DNA of 64,000 bases from Shouchella rhizosphaerae. GTDB taxonomy: Bacteria; Bacillota; Bacilli; Bacillales; Bacillaceae_D. The DNA lies in assembly GCF_900142675.1 (NCBI RefSeq), contig NZ_FRBS01000002.1, positions 124,001 through 188,000 on the forward strand. Direction: 5' to 3'. The notes under the pieces are model-generated. The model worked only from the letters and a program-made list of their open reading frames with translations. It was not told where the DNA came from and searched no databases. Within the stretch, counting starts at the first letter, position 1; each line of letters begins with the position of its first letter. A program made the position numbers and the translations under genes. Positions 26,697 to 36,056 of the stretch are shown here, piece by piece.

Positions 26697-26727
26697 CCCG
26701 CCTTCTTTTAGGAGGCGGGTTTTAGTT
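26697..26727 (+). terminator. Terminator after the DASS transporter
   Basis: CCCGCCT (26697-26703) pairs with AGGCGGG (26713-26719), followed by TTTTAGTTT. Confidence 0.8.
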
Positions 26728-26863
26728 TGTGTAAAAAGCAACTAAGTATAGGCAAGCCCATGCGCTTAAATTATTTTTCTAATAGTAGTTCAATTGTTTA
26801 AAGTGAAACTAGGAAAACGGCTTTTTTCATGGCAAAATAGAGAAGTGGAGAGGAGGCCGCCAG

Positions 26864-27526
26864 TTGAAGCATATTGAGCTGGAGAAAGTGAAAGTTGGAT
26901 TTGGACGGGGGAACAGACGCCGTCAAGTACTTAAAAACCTATCCTTGCGTGTGGGACGAGGCGAATGTTTGGCGATTTATGGCGGCCAAGGCGCAGGAAA
27001 GTCGACGCTGTTGGCAATCATTGCCGGCCTTTTAGAGCTAGACGAAGGAGAAGCAGTCGTAGGAACATACAACTTAACGAATTGCAGCACGGAAGAAAAA
27101 GCCCTCATGCGCCGTGAAGAAATGGGCGTCTATAGCGAGGAAGCACCATTGTTCGCTGAATTAACCGTACAAGAAAACATCGCTTTTTTAGCTGCGTTGC
27201 AACAAAAAAAGCGCAACAAAGTTTGGCTTAAAGAAGTTGCTGGCCATTTTGGCGTTGAGCCGTTATTGGCGTTTCCTACTAAAGAGTTGGGGCATTATGA
27301 TTGTCAGGCAGTTCGCCTTGCCCGGGCGGCTGCTGGTGAGCCAGCTGTCTTTTTAGTAGATGCCCCAATTGACTTGGAGTTGTTCCAAAAACTTCAGCAA
27401 TGGGCGAGAAAACGTCAGCAAACGATTTTATTTGCGACGAGTTCGTATGAAGAGGCACTGTGGGCTCCTCATATCGTGGAGCTGGATAATGGCGCTATTC
27501 GTGAATGGGGAGGCAACAAATGCTAA
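26864..27526 (+). CDS. ABC transporter ATPase with degenerate catalytic motifs
   Basis: The 220-residue protein has the MacB/LolD-type ATPase layout and an intact Walker A (G-G-Q-G-A-G-K-S-T, 40-48). The Q-loop glutamine is absent (V-Y-S-E-E at 89-93). The LSGGQ signature is replaced by L-G-H-Y-D (142-146). Walker B keeps its aspartate (V-F-L-V-D) but the catalytic glutamate is Ala167, and the H-loop histidine is Ser193. Binding of ATP is possible but hydrolysis should be weak or absent. The TTG start follows AGGAGG. It overlaps the FtsX-like permease gene by 7 bases, so the pair forms one complex. The reading frame is intact, so the losses look selected or tolerated rather than recent decay. 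Confidence 0.85.
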   Translation: MKHIELEKVKVGFGRGNRRRQVLKNLSLRVGRGECLAIYGGQGAGKSTLLAIIAGLLELDEGEAVVGTYNLTNCSTEEKALMRREEMGVYSEEAPLFAELTVQENIAFLAALQQKKRNKVWLKEVAGHFGVEPLLAFPTKELGHYDCQAVRLARAAAGEPAVFLVDAPIDLELFQKLQQWARKRQQTILFATSSYEEALWAPHIVELDNGAIREWGGNKC

Positions 27527-29646
27527 TACATAGGCTTTGGAAAGTGATTTGGCTTAACATAAAGCATCATCAAACAACACTGCTTTTCCCATTGATGGGG
27601 GCGATGTTTGCATGTGCCGCTTTCATCTGTCTATTTTTAATGCTACAACAAATAAATGCCAATTATAAGCAAAACGAAGCATTGCAACTTGGCTATACAT
27701 ACGACTTTTCGATTAAGCAAGCTTCTCCAGAAACAATGGACCAAGTCGGTGCTTTGCCAGAAGTCCATGAAACGTGGAGGAGCATGACAACTACAGATTG
27801 GCAAACAGTTACTGGAGAAACGATAGAAATATTGATGTTTGATCAGCCAAAGTTTGTAGAATCGGGCCCTTATTATTTTACTAATCGTTCACCTGTTCAA
27901 AAGGGAGAAATTGCGCTAGAGCACGATTTTGTTTCCGTCCATTTTCCAGACATCCAATACGGAGACAAAGTTGAATTGATCGACAGCGACGGCAACAATC
28001 ATTTCTACATCTTTGTCAGCCTGTTTTACGGGATGTCGGAAGAGGCGTTATTAGTTGGAGACATCGATGAAACTGCCGACATTTACATTCGGGCAAATAC
28101 GGACGATAAGACTAAAGTAAGAAGTGATCTCGAAGCGCGTACTGGCAAGACCGTCCAGCAAAATATTGACACGCAATCCGGTTTATTTTACATCGAAGGG
28201 CTAACGGCTGCTTCTTTCCAACAACTACAATTTGCTGGCTATAGTTTGCTTATTGGCGCGGCAGCGATGTTTATTGCGTTTTGGCTCATAACGATGAAAC
28301 GTTTAGGCTTAGCGCTTCGAACAGTGGCACGAACAGTTGTTTATTTAGGGCACTCTCCTAAAAGGCTAAATTGGCAATTGGTCGTTACGAGTGGTGTGCT
28401 AGCGGTCATTTTAGCTGTCTTCTCTACGCTTTTGGCGCTAACGGCATTCCATCTGTTTGGCTTTGCTTTAGCAGAAGACTTGGCGACGCGGTTATCACTT
28501 TATATAGGGGTTGCTCAATTGGCTTATATCCCGGTGTCCCTTCGCTTTACTTTGCTGGCAATGGCTCTTCTTCTACTTTTGGCCGTAGTGCTTGGAAGAA
28601 GCATGCTCATCGCTCGTGCGTTAGGTGATCCTAAACCAAACCGGCATATACCGTATCCAGCAAAAACAGGGTTTGTGGTAGTCGCTTTATCAGCAGCAAT
28701 GGCTTTTCTTGCCATTTCACCTTATCAGCAACTGACCGAACAGATCGACAAGCTGCAGCAGGAACGGGAAGCGCTTTATGGTTGGACTGCTGAGGAAGAG
28801 CACATATGGCCGTTTGTCCACTTGCAAGCGCCTAAGAAGCAGGCTGACCAGTTTCTGGAACAGCTAAGCGCCGATGGTTTTTCGTTTGTGACGTTAACGA
28901 AACAAGGCAATTATCTGATTGCCGAGGAAAGCGAAACAAGTTATTCGGAAATCTATGTAGACTTGTTAGCCGTTCCAGATCAGCACTGGGAAATGGTTTT
29001 GTCGCTGCTGGACGTGACACCGTTGCTGTCAGTAGACGACATGAAGGCCAGCAATGGAGCCGTCATTATTGGCAGCGACCTAAGCCACGCGTATATGATT
29101 GATGAGACAGTCAAGTTAATGTCGTGGGAAGAGGAAACCGCCAATGGCGAGAGAACGTTAGCCGACGGGGGTGATTTTGATTTTCGTGTGATGGGCACAG
29201 CCAAAAAAGATTTTCAACGTTTAGGCAGTTATTCGTTCTTAATCCCTGCATCTTTAGCAGCTCAACTAGATGTAAAAATAGATACGTTTACGGAAGAGGA
29301 GATTGTGTATCCAATCAAAACCGAAGCAGCAAAAATCAGTGACCATTTGCGAGAAATGACTGCCTCTTATCCGTTCGCGAACGTCTATGATGAAGAGCCT
29401 TTTTGGGAAATGGCTACCGACAATCCTCCTGTTTCGACGTACTATTTCTTGATGATTGCCCTGTTTCCTTTTGTGTTGGCTTTATGCTGGGCACTTTTTC
29501 GTATAAACACTTCTTGGCAAATGCAATTATGGCTGCGGCTGCTAATTGTCGTGGTGCTGATTGGTGTCGGTGTAGGTGCAGGCTGGGGGGCAAGCCAACT
29601 GTTCCTATCATTTGGTTATACGAACATAACAGAATGGAGTGATTGA
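27520..29646 (+). CDS. FtsX-like ABC permease
   Basis: The 708-residue membrane protein has an N-terminal helix (about 20-42), a large extracellular domain (about 45-235), a block of three helices (about 240-365), a further helix near 388-405, a second extracellular domain of about 230 residues and two final helices. This matches two-repeat FtsX/MacB-type permeases, which transmit ATPase motion to outer-face domains rather than forming a pore. It partners the degenerate ATPase encoded just upstream. ATG 27520 follows GGGGAGG. The cargo or target is unknown. Confidence 0.8.
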   Translation: MLIHRLWKVIWLNIKHHQTTLLFPLMGAMFACAAFICLFLMLQQINANYKQNEALQLGYTYDFSIKQASPETMDQVGALPEVHETWRSMTTTDWQTVTGETIEILMFDQPKFVESGPYYFTNRSPVQKGEIALEHDFVSVHFPDIQYGDKVELIDSDGNNHFYIFVSLFYGMSEEALLVGDIDETADIYIRANTDDKTKVRSDLEARTGKTVQQNIDTQSGLFYIEGLTAASFQQLQFAGYSLLIGAAAMFIAFWLITMKRLGLALRTVARTVVYLGHSPKRLNWQLVVTSGVLAVILAVFSTLLALTAFHLFGFALAEDLATRLSLYIGVAQLAYIPVSLRFTLLAMALLLLLAVVLGRSMLIARALGDPKPNRHIPYPAKTGFVVVALSAAMAFLAISPYQQLTEQIDKLQQEREALYGWTAEEEHIWPFVHLQAPKKQADQFLEQLSADGFSFVTLTKQGNYLIAEESETSYSEIYVDLLAVPDQHWEMVLSLLDVTPLLSVDDMKASNGAVIIGSDLSHAYMIDETVKLMSWEEETANGERTLADGGDFDFRVMGTAKKDFQRLGSYSFLIPASLAAQLDVKIDTFTEEEIVYPIKTEAAKISDHLREMTASYPFANVYDEEPFWEMATDNPPVSTYYFLMIALFPFVLALCWALFRINTSWQMQLWLRLLIVVVLIGVGVGAGWGASQLFLSFGYTNITEWSD

Positions 29647-29735
29647 TGCGCTTCTCTGTTTGCAGAGAGTGGAGAATATACCCAAATGATCCCTTAAAAA
29701 AACAAAAAACGAAGTTGGCAAAAGGAGATGTCCTT

Positions 29736-30341
29736 ATGATAAAGAAACAAGCCGTTTTATTGCTATCTGCCCTGTTGGTAACAGCTTGCAGCCAAGCGGA
29801 GGCGAATGTGTTGGAGCCTAAACAACTTTCTGAAATCGAACAACGTTATTTGCAAGTCGGCAACAGCCATTCATTTGTGTATGATGTTTCTCGTTTCGAA
29901 CCACCAGAGAAAACATTTTCATTTCAGCTCGATGTATATGAAAACGGCCAGTTCTCCAATGAATGGTCGCAAGAAATATATAGGATGAATGCAGACGAAG
30001 GCGAAACATTGTTTGCAGATTGGGAAGAAATGGTGATAACGATAGACAGCCCAAATTCTTATGAAAACGAAGACGAAACAGCGCTGTATGAAGCCGGCCT
30101 CGTCCTTTTCCAAGAAGGAGGCTCAATGAAAAGCAGGCAGCCGATCGAGTTGCCAAAATTGGAAGAAGGGGAGGTAGTAAGCATAGCAAGTGGGACGCTT
30201 GATTTTAACGAAAAAGGACAAAGCCTTGTCACGTTTTCTTGTGACGAGGAGGTGCCTAGTACAGCAAGCACTGAAGACGGGTTGGCGGAAACCATCGAAG
30301 CGTGTGAATACGTGTTTGTGTTCCGTTTAGAATGGGACTAG
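29736..30341 (+). CDS. Lipoprotein of unknown function
   Basis: The 201-residue product has a signal peptide with lipobox V-T-A-C and an acidic, strand-rich mature part with two cysteines near the end (S-C-D-E-E, E-A-C-E-Y) that could form a disulfide. AAAGGAG precedes the ATG at 29736. It follows the FtsX-like permease gene by 89 bases on the same strand and may be an outer-face partner of that complex. The family is not recognised. Confidence 0.65.
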   Translation: MIKKQAVLLLSALLVTACSQAEANVLEPKQLSEIEQRYLQVGNSHSFVYDVSRFEPPEKTFSFQLDVYENGQFSNEWSQEIYRMNADEGETLFADWEEMVITIDSPNSYENEDETALYEAGLVLFQEGGSMKSRQPIELPKLEEGEVVSIASGTLDFNEKGQSLVTFSCDEEVPSTASTEDGLAETIEACEYVFVFRLEWD

Positions 30342-30430
30342 GCAGGAAGCGGAGCGTCACATTGACACAGTCTTGACCTTAGCGTACTGTTTTCATTTTG
30401 TTAATTCCCCTACAAAAAACAACTAATAAA

Positions 30431-30457
30431 AGCATGGCGGACCTTTACCGCCATGCT
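30431..30457 (-). terminator. Terminator downstream of the hybrid kinase gene
   Basis: AGCATGGCGG and CGCCATGCT form a 9-bp stem. On the minus strand a T-rich stretch (TTTTATTAG) follows, so it serves the minus-strand gene; it may also stop the plus-strand lipoprotein transcript weakly. Confidence 0.65.
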
Positions 30458-30474
30458 CGCTCGTATGGTGAAGT

Positions 30475-32307
30475 CTATTTTGACCGATTTCTGTGCTTTA
30501 CATGAAACGATATCTTTGTTCCTTTGCCTTTTTCACTTTCAATTTGAAGCCCTGTGCCAAAGTGCCGTTTTAACCGCTGGTCTGTATTAATTAATCCAAC
30601 CCCTGACCGGCTAGCGGCTTTTCTCTCTAAAATGCGTTGCTGTTGAACGTCGTCCATTCCGACTCCGTCATCTTCGACTGATACGACGGCATGCGTTTTA
30701 TTGTTAGAAACTTGAATAAGGACCTTTCCGCCATGAGGGCGTTTCATAATGCCGTGCCTAATCGCATTTTCCACTAAAGGTTGAATGGAAAGAAACGGGA
30801 CTTTTATGTCGCTGTCTTCTACTTGCCAATCAATTTCCAGCCTCTCTTCAAACCGGACTTTTTCAATGTAGAGATAGGAGCGCACCAGGCTAAGCTCTTC
30901 CTCAATGGGAACGAGTTCGTCCATATTTTGAAATTGGAATTTGGCGCGCAAAAAGTCGCTAAATTCCTGTAGCAAATCATGCATTTTATCGAGGGCGGTT
31001 TCACTTAAAGCGGCTACTGCATTTAAGGCATTGAACAAAAAGTGTGGTTGAATTTGTGCTTGCAGCCATGCCGCTTCCAACCGCAATTGTTCTTGAACCA
31101 TTTGTTTGATCGTCGTTAGCGCCTCAATCCGTGCCCTTAATTCTAGCGCTTTGACTGGTTTTGTCACATAATCGTTGGCCCCGGCCAAGAAGCCAGTTTG
31201 AATATCTTTCGATTGGCTTCTAGATGTAAGGAGCAACACAGGAAGCTCAATCAGTGTGAACCGCTTACGAATCAATCGGGTTAGCTCGTAACCAGACAGC
31301 TGCGGCATCATCGTATCTGAGATAACGAGATCCCACTCCTGGGCATCTAACATAGCCAACGCCTCTTTGCCGCTTGTTACCATGGTTACATCATAATCTT
31401 CTGGTGATAGTATCCCTTCAAGTACTTGAAGATGGGCTGGATCGTCATCAACCATTAATATACGGGGGCGGGCATGGCTTAATTCGCTTAAGCTAGTTTG
31501 TGTCGTAGCTAACTGGGCTTCGACTTCTTTCATATAAAGTGGCTTCTTTTCTAGGGGTGGTACGACTGACGACGACTGCTCGAATGCGGGATCGCCACTC
31601 TTGTCTTGCTCATTTTTCAATTCAGCTAATTTTAATGAAAGTGTAAATGTTGAGCCTTCTCCTACAGCAGAGGATACCTCTAATGTGCCTCCGTGAAGCT
31701 CAACTAATTGCTTACTTATACTTAACCCTAGTCCAAACCCTCCTTCAATCATGGTTTCGTTTGCATTTGCTTGCTCGTACGGACGAAAGAGGCGCTTAAG
31801 GATGTCCTCGTCCATACCAATTCCTGTATCGGAAATCACAATAAGAGCATTTTCGTTTTCCTTAAAAGCTCGCACGGAAATAATTCCTTCGTCTGTATAC
31901 TTGACTGCATTATGCAATAAATTGTAAACAATTTGAACGAGTCGACTTTCATCCGCGATGACGGGTGGAAAGTCTTTGGCGATTTGATTAACCATTTTAA
32001 TACGCTTGACTTCTGTGCTGTATTGCAGCATGTCAAGGACTCCAGTGACAATAGGTTGAATCGATACCGCTTTTTTCTGTAGACGGAGGGATCCTTCTTG
32101 CAGGCTCATCATGTCAATCAAATCATTCAAACGCAATGTCAGCCGATGTCCGATCGACAAAACGGTTTCAAGCTCTTCAATGCTTCTTTCCTGTAACATA
32201 TGCCGTTCTCTCTTTAAAACAGAGTGGGACATGTTAAGGATGCCATGGAGCGGATTCTTAAATTCCTCTGACATGTTTGCCAAAAATTGATCTCTGTGTT
32301 CATTCAT
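30475..32307 (-). CDS. Hybrid histidine kinase, N-terminally truncated with dead H-box
   Basis: The order is: dimerisation box (1-70), ATPase 1 (about 100-235, with N-L-L-H-N-A and D-T-G-I-G-M), receiver (about 285-400), LytS-type His_kinase box Q-P-H-F-L-F-N-A-L-N, and ATPase 2 (V-E-N-A-I-R-H-G). Relatives have a large N-terminal membrane sensor (7TMR-DISM type); here it is missing and no ribosome binding site precedes the first ATG. The first H-box reads S-E-E-F-K-N-P-L-H-G, with Glu14 where the phospho-acceptor histidine belongs. The second kinase unit looks intact. The gene is probably a decaying remnant, or a soluble kinase using only its LytS-like half. Confidence 0.7.
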   Translation of the reverse strand: MNEHRDQFLANMSEEFKNPLHGILNMSHSVLKRERHMLQERSIEELETVLSIGHRLTLRLNDLIDMMSLQEGSLRLQKKAVSIQPIVTGVLDMLQYSTEVKRIKMVNQIAKDFPPVIADESRLVQIVYNLLHNAVKYTDEGIISVRAFKENENALIVISDTGIGMDEDILKRLFRPYEQANANETMIEGGFGLGLSISKQLVELHGGTLEVSSAVGEGSTFTLSLKLAELKNEQDKSGDPAFEQSSSVVPPLEKKPLYMKEVEAQLATTQTSLSELSHARPRILMVDDDPAHLQVLEGILSPEDYDVTMVTSGKEALAMLDAQEWDLVISDTMMPQLSGYELTRLIRKRFTLIELPVLLLTSRSQSKDIQTGFLAGANDYVTKPVKALELRARIEALTTIKQMVQEQLRLEAAWLQAQIQPHFLFNALNAVAALSETALDKMHDLLQEFSDFLRAKFQFQNMDELVPIEEELSLVRSYLYIEKVRFEERLEIDWQVEDSDIKVPFLSIQPLVENAIRHGIMKRPHGGKVLIQVSNNKTHAVVSVEDDGVGMDDVQQQRILERKAASRSGVGLINTDQRLKRHFGTGLQIESEKGKGTKISFHVKHRNRSK

Positions 32308-33300
32308 TTTTGCAGTGTTGCCGCATGCTTTTATGTTCTAGTATGCATGTGAAGTCACCCTTAAACCAGACAGAGACAGCACTATCCATTAAATGAATCA
32401 AATCGAACGGAAAGTGCACATTGCCAAACCGCTTACCCGCATGAGTGTTCAAAGGAACTAGCCCAGCAGCACAAGATATAGAAGTCAGTAGTAAAAGAGG
32501 GCCCTTTCTATTATTGAAAATCTTTTTAACAATTGATATTGCCGTGCTCACTTTGGAAACAAGAACGAACAGGATAATATGTTTTCCTAGATAGGGCAAA
32601 GCCGCTTTTGGCAAATACCCTGCTCTGGCATCCAGTAAATCAGGATTGGCCCCTTCCACAACAGGAAGCCTCCTTTCCAGATTAGAAATATCCGATGCCG
32701 CATAAGCATCGCCTTGTTCGGCGAAAAACTTTTTTTGTCGCAAAATTTCGCCAATCTGTTTTTGCCTTCTCCACTTCCATTCATGACCATTTGTAAAGCA
32801 ATTGTTGGCTGTTTGGTATATCTCAATAGCGAACGATCCTGGGAAAACGTAGCTGTTCTATTCATAAGAAATTCGGCAGCAATTCGCTTTTCCTGTTTGT
32901 CTAATGAAATAAAACCAATCTTCTCGGAACCGTTCTTGCTAAAAGCGTTTATTTATGAAAATAGCAATCTATTTTCAATTTAATTCGCTTCCAAAAACAC
33001 GTCAAGGGTTCTGAAGAACGACACGACTAGTCGCCCGTTTTATTAATTAAAAATGGAATAAATGGTTAAATGAATCAATAAGTAGTCCTTAAGAGCTGAT
33101 TCTTTAGTGTTGTTTTATTTGCGCTTATAAAATAATCGAATTTGTGCCTTTAATAACATAGATAATTGTACCTTTTTATTTTCTTATTTTTCCCATCTTC
33201 GTCCTGAGGAAACAGAAAATTTGTCATATGACACGGGGAATTTTCACTAAAAGGCTCTGTTGTTTGGCTATTTGATCACTAATAAGCCACAGGAAAATAG
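32308..33300. other. Region without supportable gene, probable decay
   Basis: About 1 kb upstream of the truncated kinase contains only short, overlapping frames on both strands with no recognisable domain. One minus-strand frame (32300-32743) contains a possible membrane helix, but the kinase sensor cannot be rebuilt by joining frames by eye. The stretch 33000-33300 is AT-rich. I see no RNA gene or mobile element here. Confidence 0.4.
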
Positions 33301-33304
33301 CGAT

Positions 33305-33922
33305 ACAGGAAGTTTAATTCGTTGAATTCAAAATCAATTAAATGAGCAGGATGGAGCTGATATTTCAATAGAAGTCGATAGAGCGTTTGGCCCAGCTACA
33401 AAATCTGCTGTTGAGGCATTCCAAGAAGCAACAGAGCAACGAGTGGATGGAATGGCTGGATCTGTAACAATGAATTTGTTGGATTTTCAAGCCTATCAAT
33501 TGATTGGAAGAGGAGACTTTGTTCAGTTTCTTGCTCGATTTAGGAATTGAGGAGGTTTCAGATAAGAATCCTTTCCGGTCTGAACTTGAAGGTCACTCAG
33601 CAATTCAAGATGTTTTACCAGATGGAAATATCGAGGATTTGCAAGTTACCCAATACGAATGAGGGGGAGAAACATTTTATTTGGCAAGTTTATCCTTAGA
33701 AAGTAATTCAAGTGTATATGTACACGCCTCTTTTACAAGTGATCGTGATTTAGATGTTGTTGCCGTTGTTCATATGGAAGGTGACTTATACGAGAATGAT
33801 GCTACTCTTACCACCTATGATGTTGATGGAGAGGTTAATGGAGTTTGCAAATGATTCATTTGATATTCAAAAGGAAATTTCTTAGGCTATATTAACGGTA
33901 GTGTGATTGATTTACCAAATTA
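33305..33922 (+). pseudogene. Peptidoglycan-binding-domain protein, degraded
   Basis: From about 33326 one frame reads as a PG_binding_1 domain: L-N-E-Q-D-G-A-D, then V-D-R-A-F-G-P-A-T-K-S-A-V-E-A-F-Q and V-D-G-M-A-G-S-V-T. The frame is interrupted by a stop at 33323, a shift near 33525 (after which L-L-D-L-G-I-E-E-V continues), an in-frame TGA near 33660, and another shift near 33840. The later part encodes an acidic strand-rich domain of unknown type. The gene once made a wall-binding secreted protein. At least four lesions make a sequencing artefact unlikely. Confidence 0.7.
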
Positions 33923-33987
33923 AAGTGGCTAATACGGTGCCACTTTATACAATTGGCAGCGGCTAAAAGGTCTCTCCTAACCGCTGC
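33921..33987 (-). terminator. Two hairpins past the end of ribD
   Basis: GCAGCGG/CCGCTGC (33956-33962/33981-33987) and TAAAGTGGC/GCCACTTTA (33921-33929/33939-33947) lie just downstream of ribD. Neither has a strong T-run on the minus strand, so efficiency is uncertain. Confidence 0.4.
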
Positions 33988-34001
33988 GTAATTTGAACAG
34001 T

Positions 34002-35105
34002 CTAGTTCGCCGCCTTATCTGAAACGACATAGGCAGTCAGTTTTACGTCTGGTCCGATTTGCATGGCTTCACTGAAAGCAAGCGGCAAGGCATCAGCCAT
34101 TTTGTCAATGCCGCTTCCTTCTAAAAAGGTTGGCGCCAAGGCGCCGCCAATGAGCTTTGGCGCCACATAGACGATTAGTTTTTGCACAAGCTGGGCTTCA
34201 AGAAAAGCGGCATTCAACGTTCCCCCTGCTTCGAGAAGGGCAGAGGAAATCGACTCTCTGTACAAATACGCCATCATTTCCTTGAGATCGACTTTCGTTG
34301 TCCCGCTCGTTTGTACAAGGCGGACGCCAGCCTTTTCCAGCCGCTCCTGCTTCTCTGGCAAATGCCTCGGTTCCGCTGCCGTGAAAATCCATGTCGGGGC
34401 AAGGCCATCTGTCGTTACAATTGCATCGACAGGCGTGCGCAAATGGGAATCAACAATCACTCGGATCGGGTTGCGCCCATTGGCGATTCGCGCCGTCAAC
34501 GAAGGGTTGTCCTTTAAAACAGTGTCAACGCCAACGATAATCGCTTGGTTTTCCGAACGCAGGCGGTGGACATCTTGGCGCGCCTCACTGGAAGTAATCC
34601 ATTTGCTGTCGCCCGATTTTGCGGCAATCTTTCCATCGAGCGAGACAGCTGCTTTTAGCGTCACATATGGCATACGATTGACAATCGAGTAATTAAACAC
34701 GTCATTTAACTGCACCGCTTCTTTTTCCAAGATGCCGGTTTGAACATGGACGCCGCCTTCTTCAAGGATACGAACGCCATTACCAGAGACCAAGGGATTT
34801 GGGTCAAGGGTAGCAATAATCACTTCCTTGACGCCGGCTTCCACTAACGCCACAGCGCACGGCCCTGTTCTCCCTGTATGGGAACAAGGCTCCAGCGTAA
34901 CATAAGCGGTGCTGCCTTTCGCTTCAGAGCCAGCCATGCGCAACGCGTTTATTTCTGCATGGGCTTCCCCAGCTTTCAAATGGGCGCCCACGCCAATAAT
35001 CCGTCCTTCTTTTACAAGCACGCAGCCGACAAGAGGATTTGGGTCTGTTTGCCCCTTCATTGCTTTAGCGTTGTCTAGTGCTAATCTCATATAACGTTCT
35101 TGCAT
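34002..35105 (-). CDS. ribD: Bifunctional riboflavin biosynthesis deaminase/reductase
   Basis: The 367-residue protein has an N-terminal deaminase with the zinc motif H-A-E (near residue 48) and P-C-S-H-T-G-R-T-G-P-C (near 73), then a reductase domain (about 145-360, with S-L-D-G-K-I-A and the G-G-x-L-N-A-A-F-L region). It converts the pyrimidine product of GTP cyclohydrolase II in two steps, deamination then NADPH reduction. In most Bacillus genomes ribD heads a ribDEAH operon behind an FMN riboswitch; here it is alone and no riboswitch is seen upstream. ATG 35105 follows GAAAGGA. Confidence 0.95.
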   Translation of the reverse strand: MQERYMRLALDNAKAMKGQTDPNPLVGCVLVKEGRIIGVGAHLKAGEAHAEINALRMAGSEAKGSTAYVTLEPCSHTGRTGPCAVALVEAGVKEVIIATLDPNPLVSGNGVRILEEGGVHVQTGILEKEAVQLNDVFNYSIVNRMPYVTLKAAVSLDGKIAAKSGDSKWITSSEARQDVHRLRSENQAIIVGVDTVLKDNPSLTARIANGRNPIRVIVDSHLRTPVDAIVTTDGLAPTWIFTAAEPRHLPEKQERLEKAGVRLVQTSGTTKVDLKEMMAYLYRESISSALLEAGGTLNAAFLEAQLVQKLIVYVAPKLIGGALAPTFLEGSGIDKMADALPLAFSEAMQIGPDVKLTAYVVSDKAAN

Positions 35106-35217
35106 TCGATCAAATCCTTTCAATAGAGGCCATTCTGCCCGGTGCGTGGAATAGGTAAAAAGAAACGAGGCCCGTTTTGCCCGCGTACAAAGCTACATAC
35201 AACAGATTCCCATTAAA

Positions 35218-35952
35218 TCAAGCAATCGTAAAATTACTTCCATAGTAGGCTAAACCTAATTTACTTGCAACGCTTTGAGAGGAATGGTTTTCCGCTAACG
35301 TGCTATATAATGGCAAACAACCCAACTTCCGTACAGCGATCGCCCAGGCAGCAACAACGGCAGGCGCAAACCCATTTCCGCGATATTCCTTTAATGTTTC
35401 GATTCCCGCTTCATGCGCGAAATTGGTAATACGAACGCTTCGGCAGATGGAAACGGCTCTATTTTGATGGACAAGGGCAACGCAAGGCTGAGACACATCT
35501 AATTCTCGGATAAGCCACTCAAAGTCATGTGGCAACCAGTTAGCAGCATTTTCCCGGGTAAGGCTTTTGACTTGCAGTGAGGGAGTGACTTTTCTAGGGA
35601 CAAAATAGCACGGTCCCATTGTATATTGTTGCCCATGAAGGAGAGCCATGTATTCTGCAAAGTACTTTGGCTTTGCGGGGAACTCGCTTATGGAAGGCTC
35701 TTCTAAAGATAACTCTTGTAAACGCGTAGCAGTCTTGTCTGCTACATCATAGCGAAATCGGCAAACGGCCTTACCGTCAATCGTTCGGCCTAAGAAAAAT
35801 GCAGGAGCGGGAACGGTTGGCCCCAAGTTTTCGTTTATTGTCAACAGCCGTGAATGTTGATCGTGAACAAACAACGCTTCAACATGATACTCCATCAATT
35901 TGTTAGCAGTGTTTTCCCAGTTTGGTTCATACAAGTCGTCCAATTGGTTCAT
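35218..35952 (-). CDS. GNAT family acetyltransferase
   Basis: The protein of about 244 residues has a C-terminal GNAT core with the acetyl-CoA-binding pattern G-I-E-T-L-K-E-Y-R-G-N-G-F-A near residue 185 and the late N-x-x-S-x-x-V-A-S-K-L-G-L helix. The N-terminal half resembles FR47-like proteins with a non-catalytic GNAT repeat. Substrate unknown. The ATG at 35952 has GAGG about 12 bases upstream, slightly far, so the start is moderately certain. Confidence 0.8.
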   Translation of the reverse strand: MNQLDDLYEPNWENTANKLMEYHVEALFVHDQHSRLLTINENLGPTVPAPAFFLGRTIDGKAVCRFRYDVADKTATRLQELSLEEPSISEFPAKPKYFAEYMALLHGQQYTMGPCYFVPRKVTPSLQVKSLTRENAANWLPHDFEWLIRELDVSQPCVALVHQNRAVSICRSVRITNFAHEAGIETLKEYRGNGFAPAVVAAWAIAVRKLGCLPLYSTLAENHSSQSVASKLGLAYYGSNFTIA

Positions 35953-36056
35953 TGAAGATGAATCCTCTCTGTTTGATTGAATAAAAACAAAAGACGGAGT
36001 CAACTAAAACAGGGGGAATACTGAATAGCTTCTATGATTCTGATACACAACAAATT

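Noticed and set aside
32300-32743. Minus-strand frame upstream of the truncated kinase as the missing sensor
   Set aside because: It overlaps the kinase start by 8 bases and has one possible membrane helix, but I could not match it to a sensor domain in any frame.
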